Counted from the stretch's first letter, positions 1 to 10,755 are shown. The stretch is 64,000 nt of DNA from Platerodrilus igneus (GCA_036346225.1 JARFIW010001215.1:3296501-3360500); one strand, 5' to 3'. Numbers and translations: made by a program. The notes: generated by a model from the letters alone, not told the origin.

Positions 1-255
1 ATATTTCTTAGTTTATTATACAAATTTTGGTGAATTTCGTTTATCTTATTCAGGTATGAAACTCAAAGAGGGAAGGGTGTAAACATTTTTTGTTATCGTG
101 TTATCGTTCACTCTGTGTAGGGTATAACTGAGCTAGCCGAGGCATAAATTTAATTGTGTGAATTTTGAAATTATTCTAGATTACTAGGCACAGGGAGGTG
201 GCAGTCTGCAGGGCTACTGAGCGTTATCTACACCAGATAAGCGGCGATTTCGTAG

Positions 256-257
<2 letters not shown>
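1..257 (+). mobile_element. LTR 3' end fragment, truncated by window edge
   Basis: This stretch ends in GTAGCA directly before a (TA)n tract, as do the other LTR-type units of the window (CAGCA followed by TA repeats). It contains the GAGCTAGCC word near 129-140 that recurs shortly before the 3' end of the LTRs at 36.3 kb and 38.4 kb. The 5' part lies outside the window. The family assignment rests on these short shared words, so it is tentative. Confidence 0.4.

Positions 258-291
<34 letters not shown>
258..291. repeat. (TA)n microsatellite
   Basis: An uninterrupted TA run that separates a plus-strand LTR end from a minus-strand LTR-PBS unit. Both neighbours read CAA into the repeat. Confidence 0.95.
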
Positions 292-293
<2 letters not shown>

Positions 294-2317
294 CTTTGAT
301 CCTCGTCAACATTAACTGGTTCTTTCTAAAAAACATTCGAGCCCCACAGATTGGGCGTCAAGATTTGCTGTGATCCCCTCAAAATTAACTGGTCCGTTGA
401 CTTTCTTCTGATAATCGCCTCTTGACTCTTTCCGCCTCGGCAGCTTACCTAGTTAAAACTTTCATCCTCATTCATAAAAAAAACACATTCCAACCACAAA
501 CATCAACGTTAACTCTATTTACACCAATATTCACAATACCTTAAAATTTTAAAATTAAATTTCAGCATAAATATCAGCATCATAAAATTTCAAGTTCAAA
601 TTTGTCATCATTTTAATTTGCATCCAGAATTAGAGTCTTTGTAGGATGCATACTAATTAAATAAACAATATTTGCAGACCTGAGTCTGAATAAAAGGGAG
701 CATCTCCCACCCCTTTACGTTAATTTAACAGGTTAGTCTAATTGAGCTCAAAGACAGACCCAAATTTTCATCATAATTCAAACATAAACCTGATAAATAC
801 TCCTTTCTACTTATACAAGAAAATTTTACCTTAAAATTAAAAATTTGTTGTTTATACACATGTACTACTGTCCATTTTTATCAAACAAATTATAAAGATA
901 TTCAACACACCAAAACATCTAAGATCGAACTAAAATGCATAATTTACCTGAAGGTTAATGCACTCGTTGCTTCAATGTACGTCGGACTTGCTAATCCCAC
1001 CATTACAGCTGGTTTATGTTTACGTCTTTGGATTTCTGACCGCCTTTAAAATTTTTCTACACCACCATTCGTCTAAAAAGGTTTCAGGGCTTCTTAAGAC
1101 TTCATCTATGTATATCTAAATCTTGTTTTGTGGATCCAATCACGTTTACGAATAACATTTGATTACTAACATTCCCGAAAAATAGCACTGAAATTCATAA
1201 TTCTTTCACGCTATACCCAAAAACTGCCTACTTCTATTTATTTATTTATCGTTATTAATTTAGATAATTGGTACAGTAATACCCGCAAATATAACTAGAC
1301 TTTGTTACCTTTATTTATCTTCTCAAGTGTACTAATAACTTTTATTGTAGCACGTAATCACCACGTATTCTACATAAAGTATCGAATAATCAAAAAATAA
1401 AAAGCAAAACTGTTTAAAGTATCGCATAAAATCAAAAATATAAGGGAGCGAAACTCCTATTAGCCCGGGTTTATATAATGGCTCGCTTGCAAGTCGAATT
1501 TGTCCCGTAACGGACGATTTTAAGAAATTCGCATTCTATTTTCCCTTCCGATGTCTCGGCACAATGATTCTACTAAGATTTGCACTCGTCCGAGTTGAAA
1601 ATCTAAGAAATTTCCACACGGCTCGCAACACGTCCGAGAACAACTAATTAATTTTACACACCAACTGATATGCTTTCCACTCTCATGTTTACATCTTATT
1701 TCAACCTTAATCGAAAATCTAGTCTGTTCGTTCTATCTAAAACCTGTGCGCTTGTTTCACATTTTCCCCCTCATTTAACTGCTAATGCATTCCATCTCGC
1801 TTGTATTTATACCACAAACTCGCTTTTTTACTTGCACTCATATAGCTTGACGCTTATCGACTAACATATATATCGTTATTTCTGCAGGTGTTCTGAGTTC
1901 TAATACGCCGAAGTCTTTTGCGTGCCTTTCCCATGTCTTTATAATTTCTCGATAGTTTTAGTACTTGGAAAGATTAAATTTTATGCTCCACGGTTTTCAT
2001 AACGCGTATTATCTAATGAAATCCTACATTACTTCTTTTTACACGTTGATTATGATTATATAAAAACCCTACATTCTAATTAAATGATTTAAATCTACAC
2101 AGTAGGCCTTTAATTAAGCGTACTATTTTCCACTGCTTTAATATACACGGTGTTTAACATTATCTAAACAATATAAACCCTATGTTTAGAAGTAAATGAC
2201 AAATTTACCCAATATGCCTTTAAATGAAGCGTATTAGTACCCAAAGCTTTCTTATACACGGTGATTAAAATTATTTGATGTCGTTTATTAATTTTTCTAC
2301 CCTGATCTAAATTTGAG

Positions 2318-2318
<1 letters not shown>
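292..2318 (-). mobile_element. LTR-PBS-tail unit of Gypsy-type retroelement (minus)
   Basis: Read on the minus strand this begins after (TA)n with a motif like TACTCAAATTTAGATCAGG, which matches the start of the intact LTRs at 39993, 44496 and 49690. About 1.95 kb later it reaches an LTR 3' end (GGATCACAGCA), then a tRNA-Lys-type primer-binding site, then about 43 bp that repeats the last part of the LTR before stopping at (TA)n. There is no gag or pol. The LTR is diverged from the copies at 40-51 kb but is alignable along its length, for example in the GAGCTC and TTAATTAAC words near 720-750. Short ORFs here (for example 1670-1864) carry no recognisable domain. Confidence 0.7.
335..360 (-). 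other. Primer-binding site, tRNA-Lys(CTT) type
   Basis: The plus strand reads ATTCGAGCCCCAC then AGATTGGGCGTCA, which is the T-arm and acceptor 3' end of a tRNA-Lys(CTT) with small changes. Its complement directly follows an LTR 3' end on the minus strand, which is where a retroelement PBS belongs. Confidence 0.75.

Positions 2319-2369
<51 letters not shown>
2319..2369. repeat. (TA)n microsatellite
   Basis: A TA run of about 50 bp directly abutting the 5' end of the minus-strand LTR. Confidence 0.95.
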
Positions 2370-2371
<2 letters not shown>

Positions 2372-3982
2372 TAATATATCCCCGCCCTTTTCGAATTGAT
2401 AATTATAATATATGAGCAAATTAGCAATGCACCAAATTGCCCTATAATTTCCTTTCTTTAATTAATTTGTTAACTTTTCTATTGAGTCTTTAAATCTGCG
2501 CCTCGACCAATGAAACTCTTATCTCAGGTTAATTTTGTGAAAAAATCTATATCCGCATACAGCGTGAGCTCTGAACCATATACAGATGTATGTGACACTG
2601 CCAGTCAAATGACCTCTAGTTAATTCTACTAAAGCAATTTCTAAAAGTGACAGTGTAAACAATTACTTGAAAATTACGCACAGTAAAACAGTTTATATTA
2701 GTTAATAATTTAAGATTTCAATCGAGTATAATGGATTAAGTGTTTAATTTATGACAGTGAAAATAATACAACCTGAACTTCCAATGAAACGTCTTGCTGC
2801 TGAACAATGAAGCTCCACTGCCTACAGTGACGATTCGAACTTGATGTGGGTTCTTAATACCTGTGGATAAGTACGTTTTAAAAATTTGTATTACTGAATT
2901 TACGCCTTTTATTTTAGGATTTTAGGTACGCCAAAAATTCTTTAGAGACACTTATACTTATCGTCGTTGGTCTTATCAAGAAACTCAGCTCCTTGAAATC
3001 AACACCGTGTTCGACACCAAAAGTTTAGCAATTCCAGCGTTCTGATAGCACCACTTTGGAACTCCTCTGTCTACACAAAAATACTCCCAGAAATCAATGG
3101 TCAATAATAAGACAATGACAAGAACTCTTGCAATTATCACTTTTTAATATCAGCAGTTCCTTTATACTTTGAATATCACAATTACAATTTTCATATGTTG
3201 AATTTTATGTAGGAGATTACAACAATAAAAGGTATACAATTCGTAACTTTTCAGTTCTTTTTAAATCAGTTTTTTCTCTTAATTTTTATTTCAACTACTC
3301 CCTTTTTAATTTTTTTAACAACTGCCTTTTAAAAATTCTTTAACAACCCTTTTTATTAATTAATTTCTACAACTGTTACTTCTCTATCGAGATGCCCCTT
3401 AAAACATTAAAACAGCCTACTCTTTTACAATTCTTTTCCAACTAACATTCTATGATCCAACTTTTTATTAATAGATCTTATTGCTCTCGTCAAATTCTAA
3501 TTTGGAGTAAACTAATACACAAATGTCATTGGCCGAAAATTTATAAATTGATATTTTAATCCTAACAACAAGTGAAATTCAAATGATATAATAAGACTTA
3601 CAACTGAAAAGTAAATAAAACTTCTACATCTTATAACTAACTTAAATCTAATAAAAACATACTACTTGACTTTTTAGGCTTTACGTACATATTCACATGG
3701 CAGTGAAGTTTCCTTTTAAATATTTTAACACAATTTTTATGATATACAAACAACAGCAGTTCACTTCATTGGCACAAACTTTTTAAAATTACTTTACGAA
3801 ATCACCATCACCCAAGTTAAAATCTTAAAACTTCCTTTTCTCTTAAATTATCATTTTAAATATCTTTAACAAGTAACTGCCCTCACCATCTCCTTCATCA
3901 ATCATTTTACGAACTAGAAGTCTATAGCTGAGTGGTACTTCAGTGCGCAAAGGTTCAAATCTCATACATATCACAAAATATC

Positions 3983-3985
<3 letters not shown>
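2370..3985. other. Unassigned stretch between (TA)n tracts
   Basis: No coding region was recognised. The sequence is AT-rich, and its right end (ATATCACAA before TA repeats) resembles the LTR 3' ends of the window, so it may be another diverged LTR unit. Near 3926-3967 there is an A-box-like TAGCTGAGTGG and a B-box-like GGTTCAAATCT only about 20 bp apart. That is too close for a functional tRNA and may be a tRNA-derived fragment. Confidence 0.35.

Positions 3986-4026
<41 letters not shown>
3986..4026. repeat. (TA)n microsatellite
   Basis: A TA run immediately upstream of the Penelope-like element's left inverted repeat. Confidence 0.95.
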
Positions 4027-4032
<6 letters not shown>

Positions 4033-4098
4033 AGGCTGTTTAAATAAAATATTGGGAACTATTTAGTTCGAAAGAAATGCTTCAAGTAAGGTGTATTT
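4023..4098 (+). repeat. PLE left inverted terminal repeat
   Basis: This pairs with the reverse complement of 6275-6350 over about 76 bp with very few mismatches; the one seen early is TTTAAATAAA against TTTAATTAAA. It lies just upstream of the RT ORF. Confidence 0.9.
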
Positions 4099-4154
4099 CT
4101 TTTGAAATTTAAAGTAGTCATCGAAATGTTAATTTTTATAACAATAAAATTAAA

Positions 4155-5981
4155 ATGCTTAAAAATTCCCTTCTACCAACCTTACCATTGTGCTATATAA
4201 ATGAATTTGAGTTCAGACAAGCACAATTTTTCAAAAAACGATTTATGCAAGTACGAAAAATACATACTAATAAATTTAACAATCTAAAGAACAATCAATT
4301 CACCTTAAGATCCTGGTTTATTGACAACAGTAAATGGGTGGTTAACCGCAGCAACAAAAACATACCTGAAAAGGTAAAAGATTTCTTATCACTAGGACCA
4401 AAGTTTAATTTAGAAATGAACACATTTGAGATCAACATGGGAAAACTATTAGCTTCAGCAGAATCAATAATTAACACAGATAAACTCACCAGTATAGAAA
4501 AAAACACATTACGAGCTAAGATTACTAACTGCTTTACCAACTTTATTTCTGATCCCAACAATAGATGCAAATCTAGCTTTGAAAATAATGCATATCACAA
4601 CTGCAAAAATTTTTTAAAACAAAATCCAGATCTAATAGTAACCAGAGCTGATAAAGGAGCAGTCACAGTAATCATGAACAAATATAACATCAAGGACAGC
4701 TTCAACTTTGTCACTAAATTTAAAAATTTTCAATTACCAGATAATCACATCTTAATTTCTTTGGATGTTAAATCTCTATTCACTAACATACCGCTCGATT
4801 TAACGCAAAGAATCATAACTGAAAAGTGGAATCTAATATCACCGCATTGCAATATATCTTTAGACAGTTTTAAAAGTTCAATCAGTTTGATATTCAATAA
4901 CATGTACTTCTGTTATGAAAAAATATTTTATTTACAAAAATTTGGTACACCTATGGGTTCTCCTCTCTCTCCAGTTCCTGCTCAAATTGTTATGGATTCT
5001 TTGATTGATGAAGTTTTACCACAACTACCGTTTCTTCTCCCATTCTTTGCTAAATACGTTGATGACATCGTTTGTAGTATTCCCAAAAATAAAATTGACA
5101 TAGTGTTGGATACCTTCAATAGATTCAATTTTCACATACAATTTACATATGAGATAGAAGTCGACAGAAAAATCCCTTTTCTTGATACTGTAGTCATACG
5201 AAACTCTACAAACATTATCAAGTTTGACTGGTACAAAATAACAACAAACTCAGATCGTTACCTAAATTATTATTCTAATCATTCTTACCAACACAAGATA
5301 AATACTATTTTAACCATGAAGAATAGGATTCTGAAAATATGTAATCCCGAATTTCTACAAAAAAATCTTTTGGACCTTCAACGTACCTTTATTAACAATG
5401 GCTTTCCTAAATCCATAGTAAATAGAATTTTATTTGCAGACATCAATAAAACACAATATGAAGAAATTAAAACTGAACTTGCTACCACTCATAAAGCCAT
5501 CCCTTACATTCAGAAACTCTCTCCATCTTTAGCAAGAATTTTAAAGCGGAATGATACTAAAATTACATATACCTATAACAAAACAATAAGAAATTTATTC
5601 ACTCAAATCAAAGATAAAACAGACAAACAATGGTTAAGCAATGTCATCTATCAAGTGAAGTGTTCATGCGGGGGCTTATACCTTGGGCAAACCCAACAGT
5701 ACATTTGTAGAAGATTAACACAACATAAAAGTGACGCCAAAATTGGAAAGATGTCTTGCGCCCTATCTTCACATGTCCAAACCACTCGCCACAACCCCAA
5801 TTTTATTGATTTTAAAATAATTGAAGTTGAACGTGATTATAAAAAAAGACTGTTTTTAGAGTCATACCATATCAACAGGACTAAAAATAATATAAATTCA
5901 AAATGTGATATAGACAACTTAAGTGCGGTTTACACTTCCTTTACAAATTTAATAGTTAAAATATACAATCCTATAGATTAA
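4155..5981 (+). CDS. Penelope-type reverse transcriptase with GIY-YIG domain, internal RT deletion
   Basis: The 608-residue protein would copy element RNA into DNA at a nicked target. Visible landmarks in order: FLSLGPKF at about residues 77-84 and RADKG at about 164-168, both typical of PLE N-terminal regions; SLDVKSLFTNIP (RT motif A); GTPMGSPLSP at about 264-273 (motif B); YVDD at about 301-304 (catalytic motif C); and a C-terminal GIY-YIG-like module from about residue 496, with CSCGGLYLGQT and a following RRL..H. Between RADKG and motif A only about 35 residues remain. Family members have roughly a hundred more here, including the PKIHK-type motif, so the early fingers are missing in frame. 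The ATG at 4155 follows in-frame stops. The ORF is otherwise uninterrupted, which suggests recent activity of the lineage. Without the fingers the enzyme is probably inactive. Confidence 0.88.
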   Translation: MLKNSLLPTLPLCYINEFEFRQAQFFKKRFMQVRKIHTNKFNNLKNNQFTLRSWFIDNSKWVVNRSNKNIPEKVKDFLSLGPKFNLEMNTFEINMGKLLASAESIINTDKLTSIEKNTLRAKITNCFTNFISDPNNRCKSSFENNAYHNCKNFLKQNPDLIVTRADKGAVTVIMNKYNIKDSFNFVTKFKNFQLPDNHILISLDVKSLFTNIPLDLTQRIITEKWNLISPHCNISLDSFKSSISLIFNNMYFCYEKIFYLQKFGTPMGSPLSPVPAQIVMDSLIDEVLPQLPFLLPFFAKYVDDIVCSIPKNKIDIVLDTFNRFNFHIQFTYEIEVDRKIPFLDTVVIRNSTNIIKFDWYKITTNSDRYLNYYSNHSYQHKINTILTMKNRILKICNPEFLQKNLLDLQRTFINNGFPKSIVNRILFADINKTQYEEIKTELATTHKAIPYIQKLSPSLARILKRNDTKITYTYNKTIRNLFTQIKDKTDKQWLSNVIYQVKCSCGGLYLGQTQQYICRRLTQHKSDAKIGKMSCALSSHVQTTRHNPNFIDFKIIEVERDYKKRLFLESYHINRTKNNINSKCDIDNLSAVYTSFTNLIVKIYNPID

Positions 5982-6227
5982 GTTATTTGATTCTTTAGAA
6001 GGTGTATGCCTTATTCTAAATTTGACATTTTGTATTATTTTTCGATAAGTTTCAATCAAAATTTTTCACATTAATTGTTAATATTTAGTTTTAAGATTTT
6101 TTATAGTTTAAATGTTTTTAAAGTTTGGATTATTGAAGATTTCGCTAGTTGAAGTTAGAATGATAGTGTAAATTTATATGTAAGTTTTCAATTAAGCAAT
6201 TTTATTTTAACTGTGTCACCATTTTAG

Positions 6228-6266
6228 CCTTCGAAAAAGAACCCAAAGAGGTTCGAAACGTCAGGA
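6228..6266 (+). ncRNA. Degenerate hammerhead-ribozyme-like motif in PLE 3' region
   Basis: A perfect 5-bp stem (GAACC at 6239-6243 with GGTTC at 6250-6254) is followed by GAAA (6255-6258) and then C-GTC (6259-6262). This matches stem II, the GAAA box and the cleavage triplet of the compact hammerhead motifs known from Penelope-like elements. The upstream CUGANGA box is not preserved (TTCGAAAAA is found instead), so the motif is probably catalytically dead. Confidence 0.4.
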
Positions 6267-6274
6267 ATAGAAAT

Positions 6275-6350
6275 AAATACACCTTACTTGAAGCATTTCT
6301 TTCGAACTAAATAGTTCCCAATATTTTAATTAAACAGCCTATAGTTTATA
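6275..6350 (-). repeat. PLE right inverted terminal repeat
   Basis: Reverse complement of 4023-4098. It marks the right end of the Penelope-like element. Confidence 0.9.
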
Positions 6351-7484
6351 TTTAAAGCAGTTCGTTACTTGATTTGTCAGATCATATTATATATAAGTAG
6401 TGTATTATGGGCGTAATCAGCACCACATTTCCTCCAGAATCCCACATTTCCTCACACATCTGGACCAAATTTACATGTAAATTCGCACTATAAAGTCTTA
6501 TTTTTTAAGAATCTCCACCTGCTCTCTCCCTGTGGAGATGAATCTCCTCCTTGTGGAATTTTTTACCCCAACCATTTTGATTACATCACACCCGCATTCT
6601 TTCCACCCGCGAGATAAATCTTTCTCCACATTTCCACCCACGAGATAAACCTATCTTGTTTGGTATCAATTAATATTAGATTTTTCTCAGGTACCCGAAT
6701 CTTTAAGAATTTTTTAGATTGCATCACCCCCAAGGGAGCTACCCCCATTTTAAGATTTTTTACCTATAGCGACTTTTGAGCGTTCTTATAAATTTTCTTA
6801 GTCATGCAATACATCTTGTTAGCTTAGAATTTTATTGCAGAATCTGTAAACAGATTTAAAATCGGACTACTCCTTACAAAGTTACACTTTAAGCTCTCAA
6901 ACCTCTAAATTTCGCCTTTGCTTTATAAGCAAAACTAACAAATAGTTTTCCTCGTCTAGCCAATGCATCTTTCGAGATAAACCTACCTTGTTTGGTATCA
7001 ATTAATATTAGATTTTCTCAGCTACCCGAATCTTTTTATTTCTAATTTTCAGATCTCCGCGGCTAGCTCTTTTCAACGTCTTAAAACCGGTTGTAGAAAT
7101 TGTTTTGTGAACCTTAGAATTTTGGTGTTGAAAATAAAAACTAAACATATTAAATAAAATTTATTGATAAAATAGCCGCCACTGAACACCTTATCCATCT
7201 AACGTATTGATTTTTTTAAATAATATTAACAAAAACGCTAGTTCGCAGGATCTGAAATTTGTGTAAACAAGGATGAACTCCTTTCAACGGTACATCAACT
7301 ACTTATTTTCTCTTTAGGAATATACACCAGAAACTTGTATGCTTTAATTAATTAAAAGCAGAAAGTTTTGTCCGGAAACGCTACTGTAAAATATATAGAG
7401 CAAATAAATTATTCCCTGAATGTGTTTTCAATTGCAATAACTGACTATACAATCACAATTTAAATTACACTTTATTTAACTAAG

Positions 7485-7742
7485 TTACTTTAAACAAGAA
7501 ATTACCGCATCCAAAAATTCCAATGCATGCTTAACAATAATGTAGAAATGGCAAGGTCGACTTTTGATGTCCAATGTAATGTGTTTTAAATATCTAAAAA
7601 GAAAGCGCATTTTGCTGGTATGAAATCTATGGAATTTCTCCTGTAATGAAAGAAGAATGCATTCGTAATTGAAAATGCGTGCTACAACTTTCGCTAGATA
7701 CCAGCCATGTATGTTAATTAGAAATTTTGTGTATGACATCAT
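7485..7742 (-). CDS. Unrecognised ORF in Polinton-like left arm
   Basis: An 85-residue open frame with ATG start. The right-arm counterpart (about 15650-15905, plus strand) is broken by homopolymer indels. No known domain was recognised. It may be a small element gene or a chance frame, and its conservation between arms is explained by duplication rather than selection. Confidence 0.2.
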   Translation of the reverse strand: MMSYTKFLINIHGWYLAKVVARIFNYECILLSLQEKFHRFHTSKMRFLFRYLKHITLDIKSRPCHFYIIVKHALEFLDAVISCLK

Positions 7743-8400
7743 TAACTACCTAAATTCCAGAATTAACAAAATGTAATAAACCAGATTAAGTACTGAAAGT
7801 AAATGGGTCTTATTACCTAAATTACCCTACGTGACGCGGTAGAAGCATTATAACGCAAATTCCGGAAACTTCAATGTAGTATTAATAAATTTGTAACTCG
7901 TAATCCAACAAATATTCTAGATTTCTTGACGAACATTTGAATGCTGTTTTATAATTTCTTTTCTTGGACTTTCTATTAATTATGTTGAGAATATGTTTCA
8001 ATGACGCGCATTTCAAATCGAGATATAATTGTTTGTAGATTACCAATACCACGAGGCGCTGAAAAGTGCGTATTTACGGAAAATACAAACCTCATTTAGT
8101 AGTATAATTAACGGAGCTTAACAGTGGACGATGTTACACCACGACATTAAATGGCGTGCTTGAATATTTTCTTTGGAAACAATCGAAGATTGCCGAAGAC
8201 ACTCGAAGAGTGCACAAACGCGGTCACTAAACCACAATTAATAATCGCCTTTATAGGTTTAACATTTTACCATTACCAATGACTTTAATTTCTTATTGGA
8301 GAGAATCCTTATTCTCCCACGCACTGTTGCGTAGCTGGATGCCCACCCCTTTTGGGAATATATGCTCGTTATAGGTTGTAAGACCCTCGGTTTTACTTAA

Positions 8401-8652
8401 CTACACTTTGTGAGATCCCTTTAATCTTTTAATCGTGTCCTTCTCGCGCACAATACAGTAGGACTTAGCCTTACTACCTACAGATTCTAACACCAAGTCA
8501 CCGTAAAACTCGTCTTTAAATTTCCCCACAACTTTTGTTAACATGCGGTATATTGTGTTTATTATTTCCGCGTACACCACTTTAAACCTAAAAATAAAAA
8601 CAGGATAGTTTAATACGTCTATTAATAATTTATGGTAATGTTGGCGATACAA
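8401..8652 (-). pseudogene. Protein-primed DNA polymerase B, C-terminal fragment (left copy)
   Basis: The frame carries VGKFKDE, then a GSKAKSY-type and a KRLKGSHKV segment. This resembles the C-terminal region of Polinton-type DNA polymerases, where a G-x-(R/K)-(S/A)-K-x-Y block is followed by a K-x-x-KG block. A TTTTTATTTTTAG run just before the GTTTAAAGTG word looks like an intron 3' end, so this was probably an internal exon. It is separated from the polymerase N-terminal part (9771-10570) by another gene, and the palm and catalytic motifs are absent. The fragment is identical in the right arm (14738-14989). Confidence 0.5.
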
Positions 8653-8716
8653 ATATGTAAAACAAACTTTATCAAGAAATATGTTTTAATAGAATACATA
8701 CATGTATTGATAACAT

Positions 8717-9538
8717 CTATAAACCGCTGTGGTAACCAGAGTCTGGCGAATCTGGGATAGCCAAATCTCTAAACATTTGCGCAAGCGATTGCCTTGCAGT
8801 TGCATCTTTTAAGTACTGAATGGGAAACATTTAATAAGTTCCAACACTGTCAAGTAATTTAAATTGCTGCAATCATTAGACAGAGAAATACTGGCACTGC
8901 TCTCTCCCTCTAATAACGTTTGAACCCTTTCTTCCTCCGTCGTATTTCCACATACTTTTTATATCACCAACAAATTTTCGTAAAATTCTGGAAAGTTTCT
9001 ACACCTTAACTCGGCCATTTTAAAACAGATCAATTCTCGCAAATTTAATAGCTTGATGCACTCGTACGCAGGTAGCACAATAACATTCCCATCTTTCGTA
9101 ATCTCCATATTATATAAATTCTCTTTTCAAAATTGTTCAAAACCATATACTTCTATTAAAGGCTGTGCTCAGCTGCAATTTGAAATCTTGATCCAATTGT
9201 ATCTCAACAACATCGTTTCCAGTAGTCAGACCATTTAATCGTACTTGTTTTGAGTCTTGAGCAAATTGGTGAATTTGAAATTCCACTTGAAAAGTACACA
9301 ATTTCTTCCAATCGAAGTAAGAGAATGTTATCGTAGAATCAGCACACATACCACTACAGCAAATCACTTGGATGGCAGGTTGAAGACCACCATATAAATC
9401 AAAACCAACTTCTAATATATGGTGGTGATAATTTGGAGGAAATTCGCCTAACCTATAGGTTGACTTACCAACTAGTTGGTTGATATTTAATTGTGGTACT
9501 CGCACATCACTTGTAACGTCAACACAAGAAAAATCCAT
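8717..9538 (-). pseudogene. Conserved Polinton-associated protein, left copy (function unknown)
   Basis: Starts at ATG 9538 (MDFSCVDVTSDVRVPQ...) and runs to a stop at 8717-8719 after a PDSPDSGYHSGL tail. The N-terminal half is complete only here; the right arm has only the C-terminal part from about 14090. Frame breaks: two one-base losses near 9125-9135 in T and A runs, found only in this copy, and one shift near 8815-8830 that both arms share. No enzyme motif was recognised. A structural or DNA-binding role is possible but not shown. A promoter-like TATA element lies about 70 bp upstream. Confidence 0.5.
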
Positions 9539-9603
9539 CTTTATTTATAATTTTAATCAAACTCGACGATACTTTGACGACTAATGCACTGGAACATGGC
9601 TCT

Positions 9604-9615
9604 CGCCTTTTATGC
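9604..9615 (-). promoter_or_regulatory. Putative TATA box for the 9538 gene
   Basis: The minus strand reads GGCATAAAAGGCG, a good TATA match. About 25 bp downstream is CCAGTGC, which resembles an arthropod initiator. It lies about 70 bp before the ATG at 9538. Confidence 0.4.
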
Positions 9616-9770
9616 CGATGGTCGAGCGTGCGCAGCTCCTTATTATATTAGTTGGCGTTATATGCAAGTCTTGACTGGAAAAGTGACGTCTATAATTGTT
9701 TTATAGTGGGTTTTACCTGTATGTATTTAACCACCAACGCCATTTTTAGAATTATTAAACAAAATTACTC

Positions 9771-10570
9771 TTAGCAGTATTTTAATATACCATCGTGTAA
9801 GATTTCAATTATTATTATGTTTTTCCTCAGGTTTTCAAATCCTCGGAATTTTTCCAAATCGAATGACACCTTACTGATTTGCAGAATAACCTTTTGCAAG
9901 CACCGTATATAATTCATCTTTAATCTATTTCTAAACCGTATCGCTCTGTCTTTTGAGATAAATCCTGGTGTGTCCCACAATCGACTTCCTTTCCACCCCA
10001 AACACGTTGACACTGATGTTGTTTAATTCCTCGAACCGGGGTATATCCTTTATGGATATCGGGAACTGCAGTCCTGTCAAATTGAGAATGGTGCTGTAAT
10101 GGGGTAGCTACCGACCCTTTGCGGATTGTGAGCACTGAGTAGAGCGCAGCTATCACGCACCAGGCAAAGCATGCGTTGTCGTCATTTTGTATATTAATAA
10201 CAGCTCTGGTGTTTCGAACCCATTTGGGGAGCTCGATGTATGAGGATCCACGCAAAGGGTTGTACTTGTTTACATTAATCTCCAAGTACAACGCCTGTTT
10301 CAGAGTCCATCCTAAAATTTAAAAAATTAGAAAAATAAATTATTGTAGAAACTAACCAGAATCTCGTTCTTGGAACTCCTCTGACTTAGCTGACATCCTC
10401 TCCACAAAGGAATTGTAGATCTCCCCTAGGTTACTGGAGGAGGTGAGCACAACATTTCGAGTGTTGAAAGATTTAACATCCTCTACACTGTCCATCTTAA
10501 TGTAGCCACTAATTAGGTAGTTTACTTTTAAATTAGGAGAAACCCAGCGTCGTTTAACCTTGAGTAACAT
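9771..10570 (-). pseudogene. Protein-primed DNA polymerase B (Polinton type), N-terminal part, spliced and frameshifted
   Basis: This is the N-terminal half of the replicative polymerase of the element. Exon 1 (10570 to 10357) ends in FQERDSG. Exon 2 begins at 10311 and carries the very characteristic NKYNPLRGSSYIELP block and AVINIQNDDNACFAWCVIAAL. Frameshifts follow at about 10080-10000, after which SKDRAIRFRNRLKMNY continues in another frame. The 45-nt intron 10312-10356 restores the glycine-tryptophan join in frame. Exonuclease, palm and thumb regions with catalytic aspartates are absent, so the gene is dead. The likely C-terminal remainder lies at 8401-8652, beyond an intervening gene. 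Family assignment is from remembered block similarity and is fairly secure. Confidence 0.72.
10312..10356 (-). other. 45-nt spliceosomal intron in polymerase gene
   Basis: On the minus strand it reads GTTAGT...TTTTAG. Removing it joins exon codons G|GA as glycine, followed by TGG, and keeps one frame across the junction. It is AT-rich with a polypyrimidine-like TTTTTCTAATTTTTT stretch. Confidence 0.75.
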
Positions 10571-10755
10571 TTCATACCAGTCTATTCACGTCGGTGAAAA
10601 TCAATTAACTTCTTGCTTACGCGCTACATCTATAATTATCGGATGTATCAAACGAGAACAAAGTTAGACGGGGTAAATATTTATACATATTTTTCGAAAT
10701 TGTGAAATTGGAATAGTCTGCATTTGCATTTTGATAAGTAAACATCGTAATAAAA

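Larger units (their letters stand above)
4023..6350 (+). mobile_element. Penelope-like retroelement (PLE)
   Basis: A 2.3-kb element bounded by a 76-bp inverted repeat, with one long ORF encoding reverse transcriptase and a GIY-YIG-type endonuclease in the order typical of Penelope elements. Downstream of the ORF lie an AT-rich 3' untranslated region and a hammerhead-like remnant just before the right repeat. It adjoins (TA)n on the left and a short TA-rich stretch then the Polinton-like element on the right. PLEs are known to have terminal repeats in direct or inverted orientation. An internal RT deletion makes this copy unlikely to be autonomous. Confidence 0.85.
6396..9298 (+). repeat. Left arm of 2.9-kb inverted repeat
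   Basis: Matches the reverse complement of 14090-16981 nearly base for base. Differences are mostly one-base indels in homopolymers. The arm contains the 3' part of a conserved element gene, a polymerase C-terminal fragment and about 2 kb of apparent non-coding sequence with GTGGGTGGAAA-type short repeats near the end (6500-6660). Confidence 0.93.

Noticed and set aside
3926..3967. tRNA gene
   Set aside because: A-box and B-box words are only about 20 bp apart and no cloverleaf forms.
4295..4570. Minus-strand ORF of 91 codons
   Set aside because: Antisense shadow of the Penelope-type RT.
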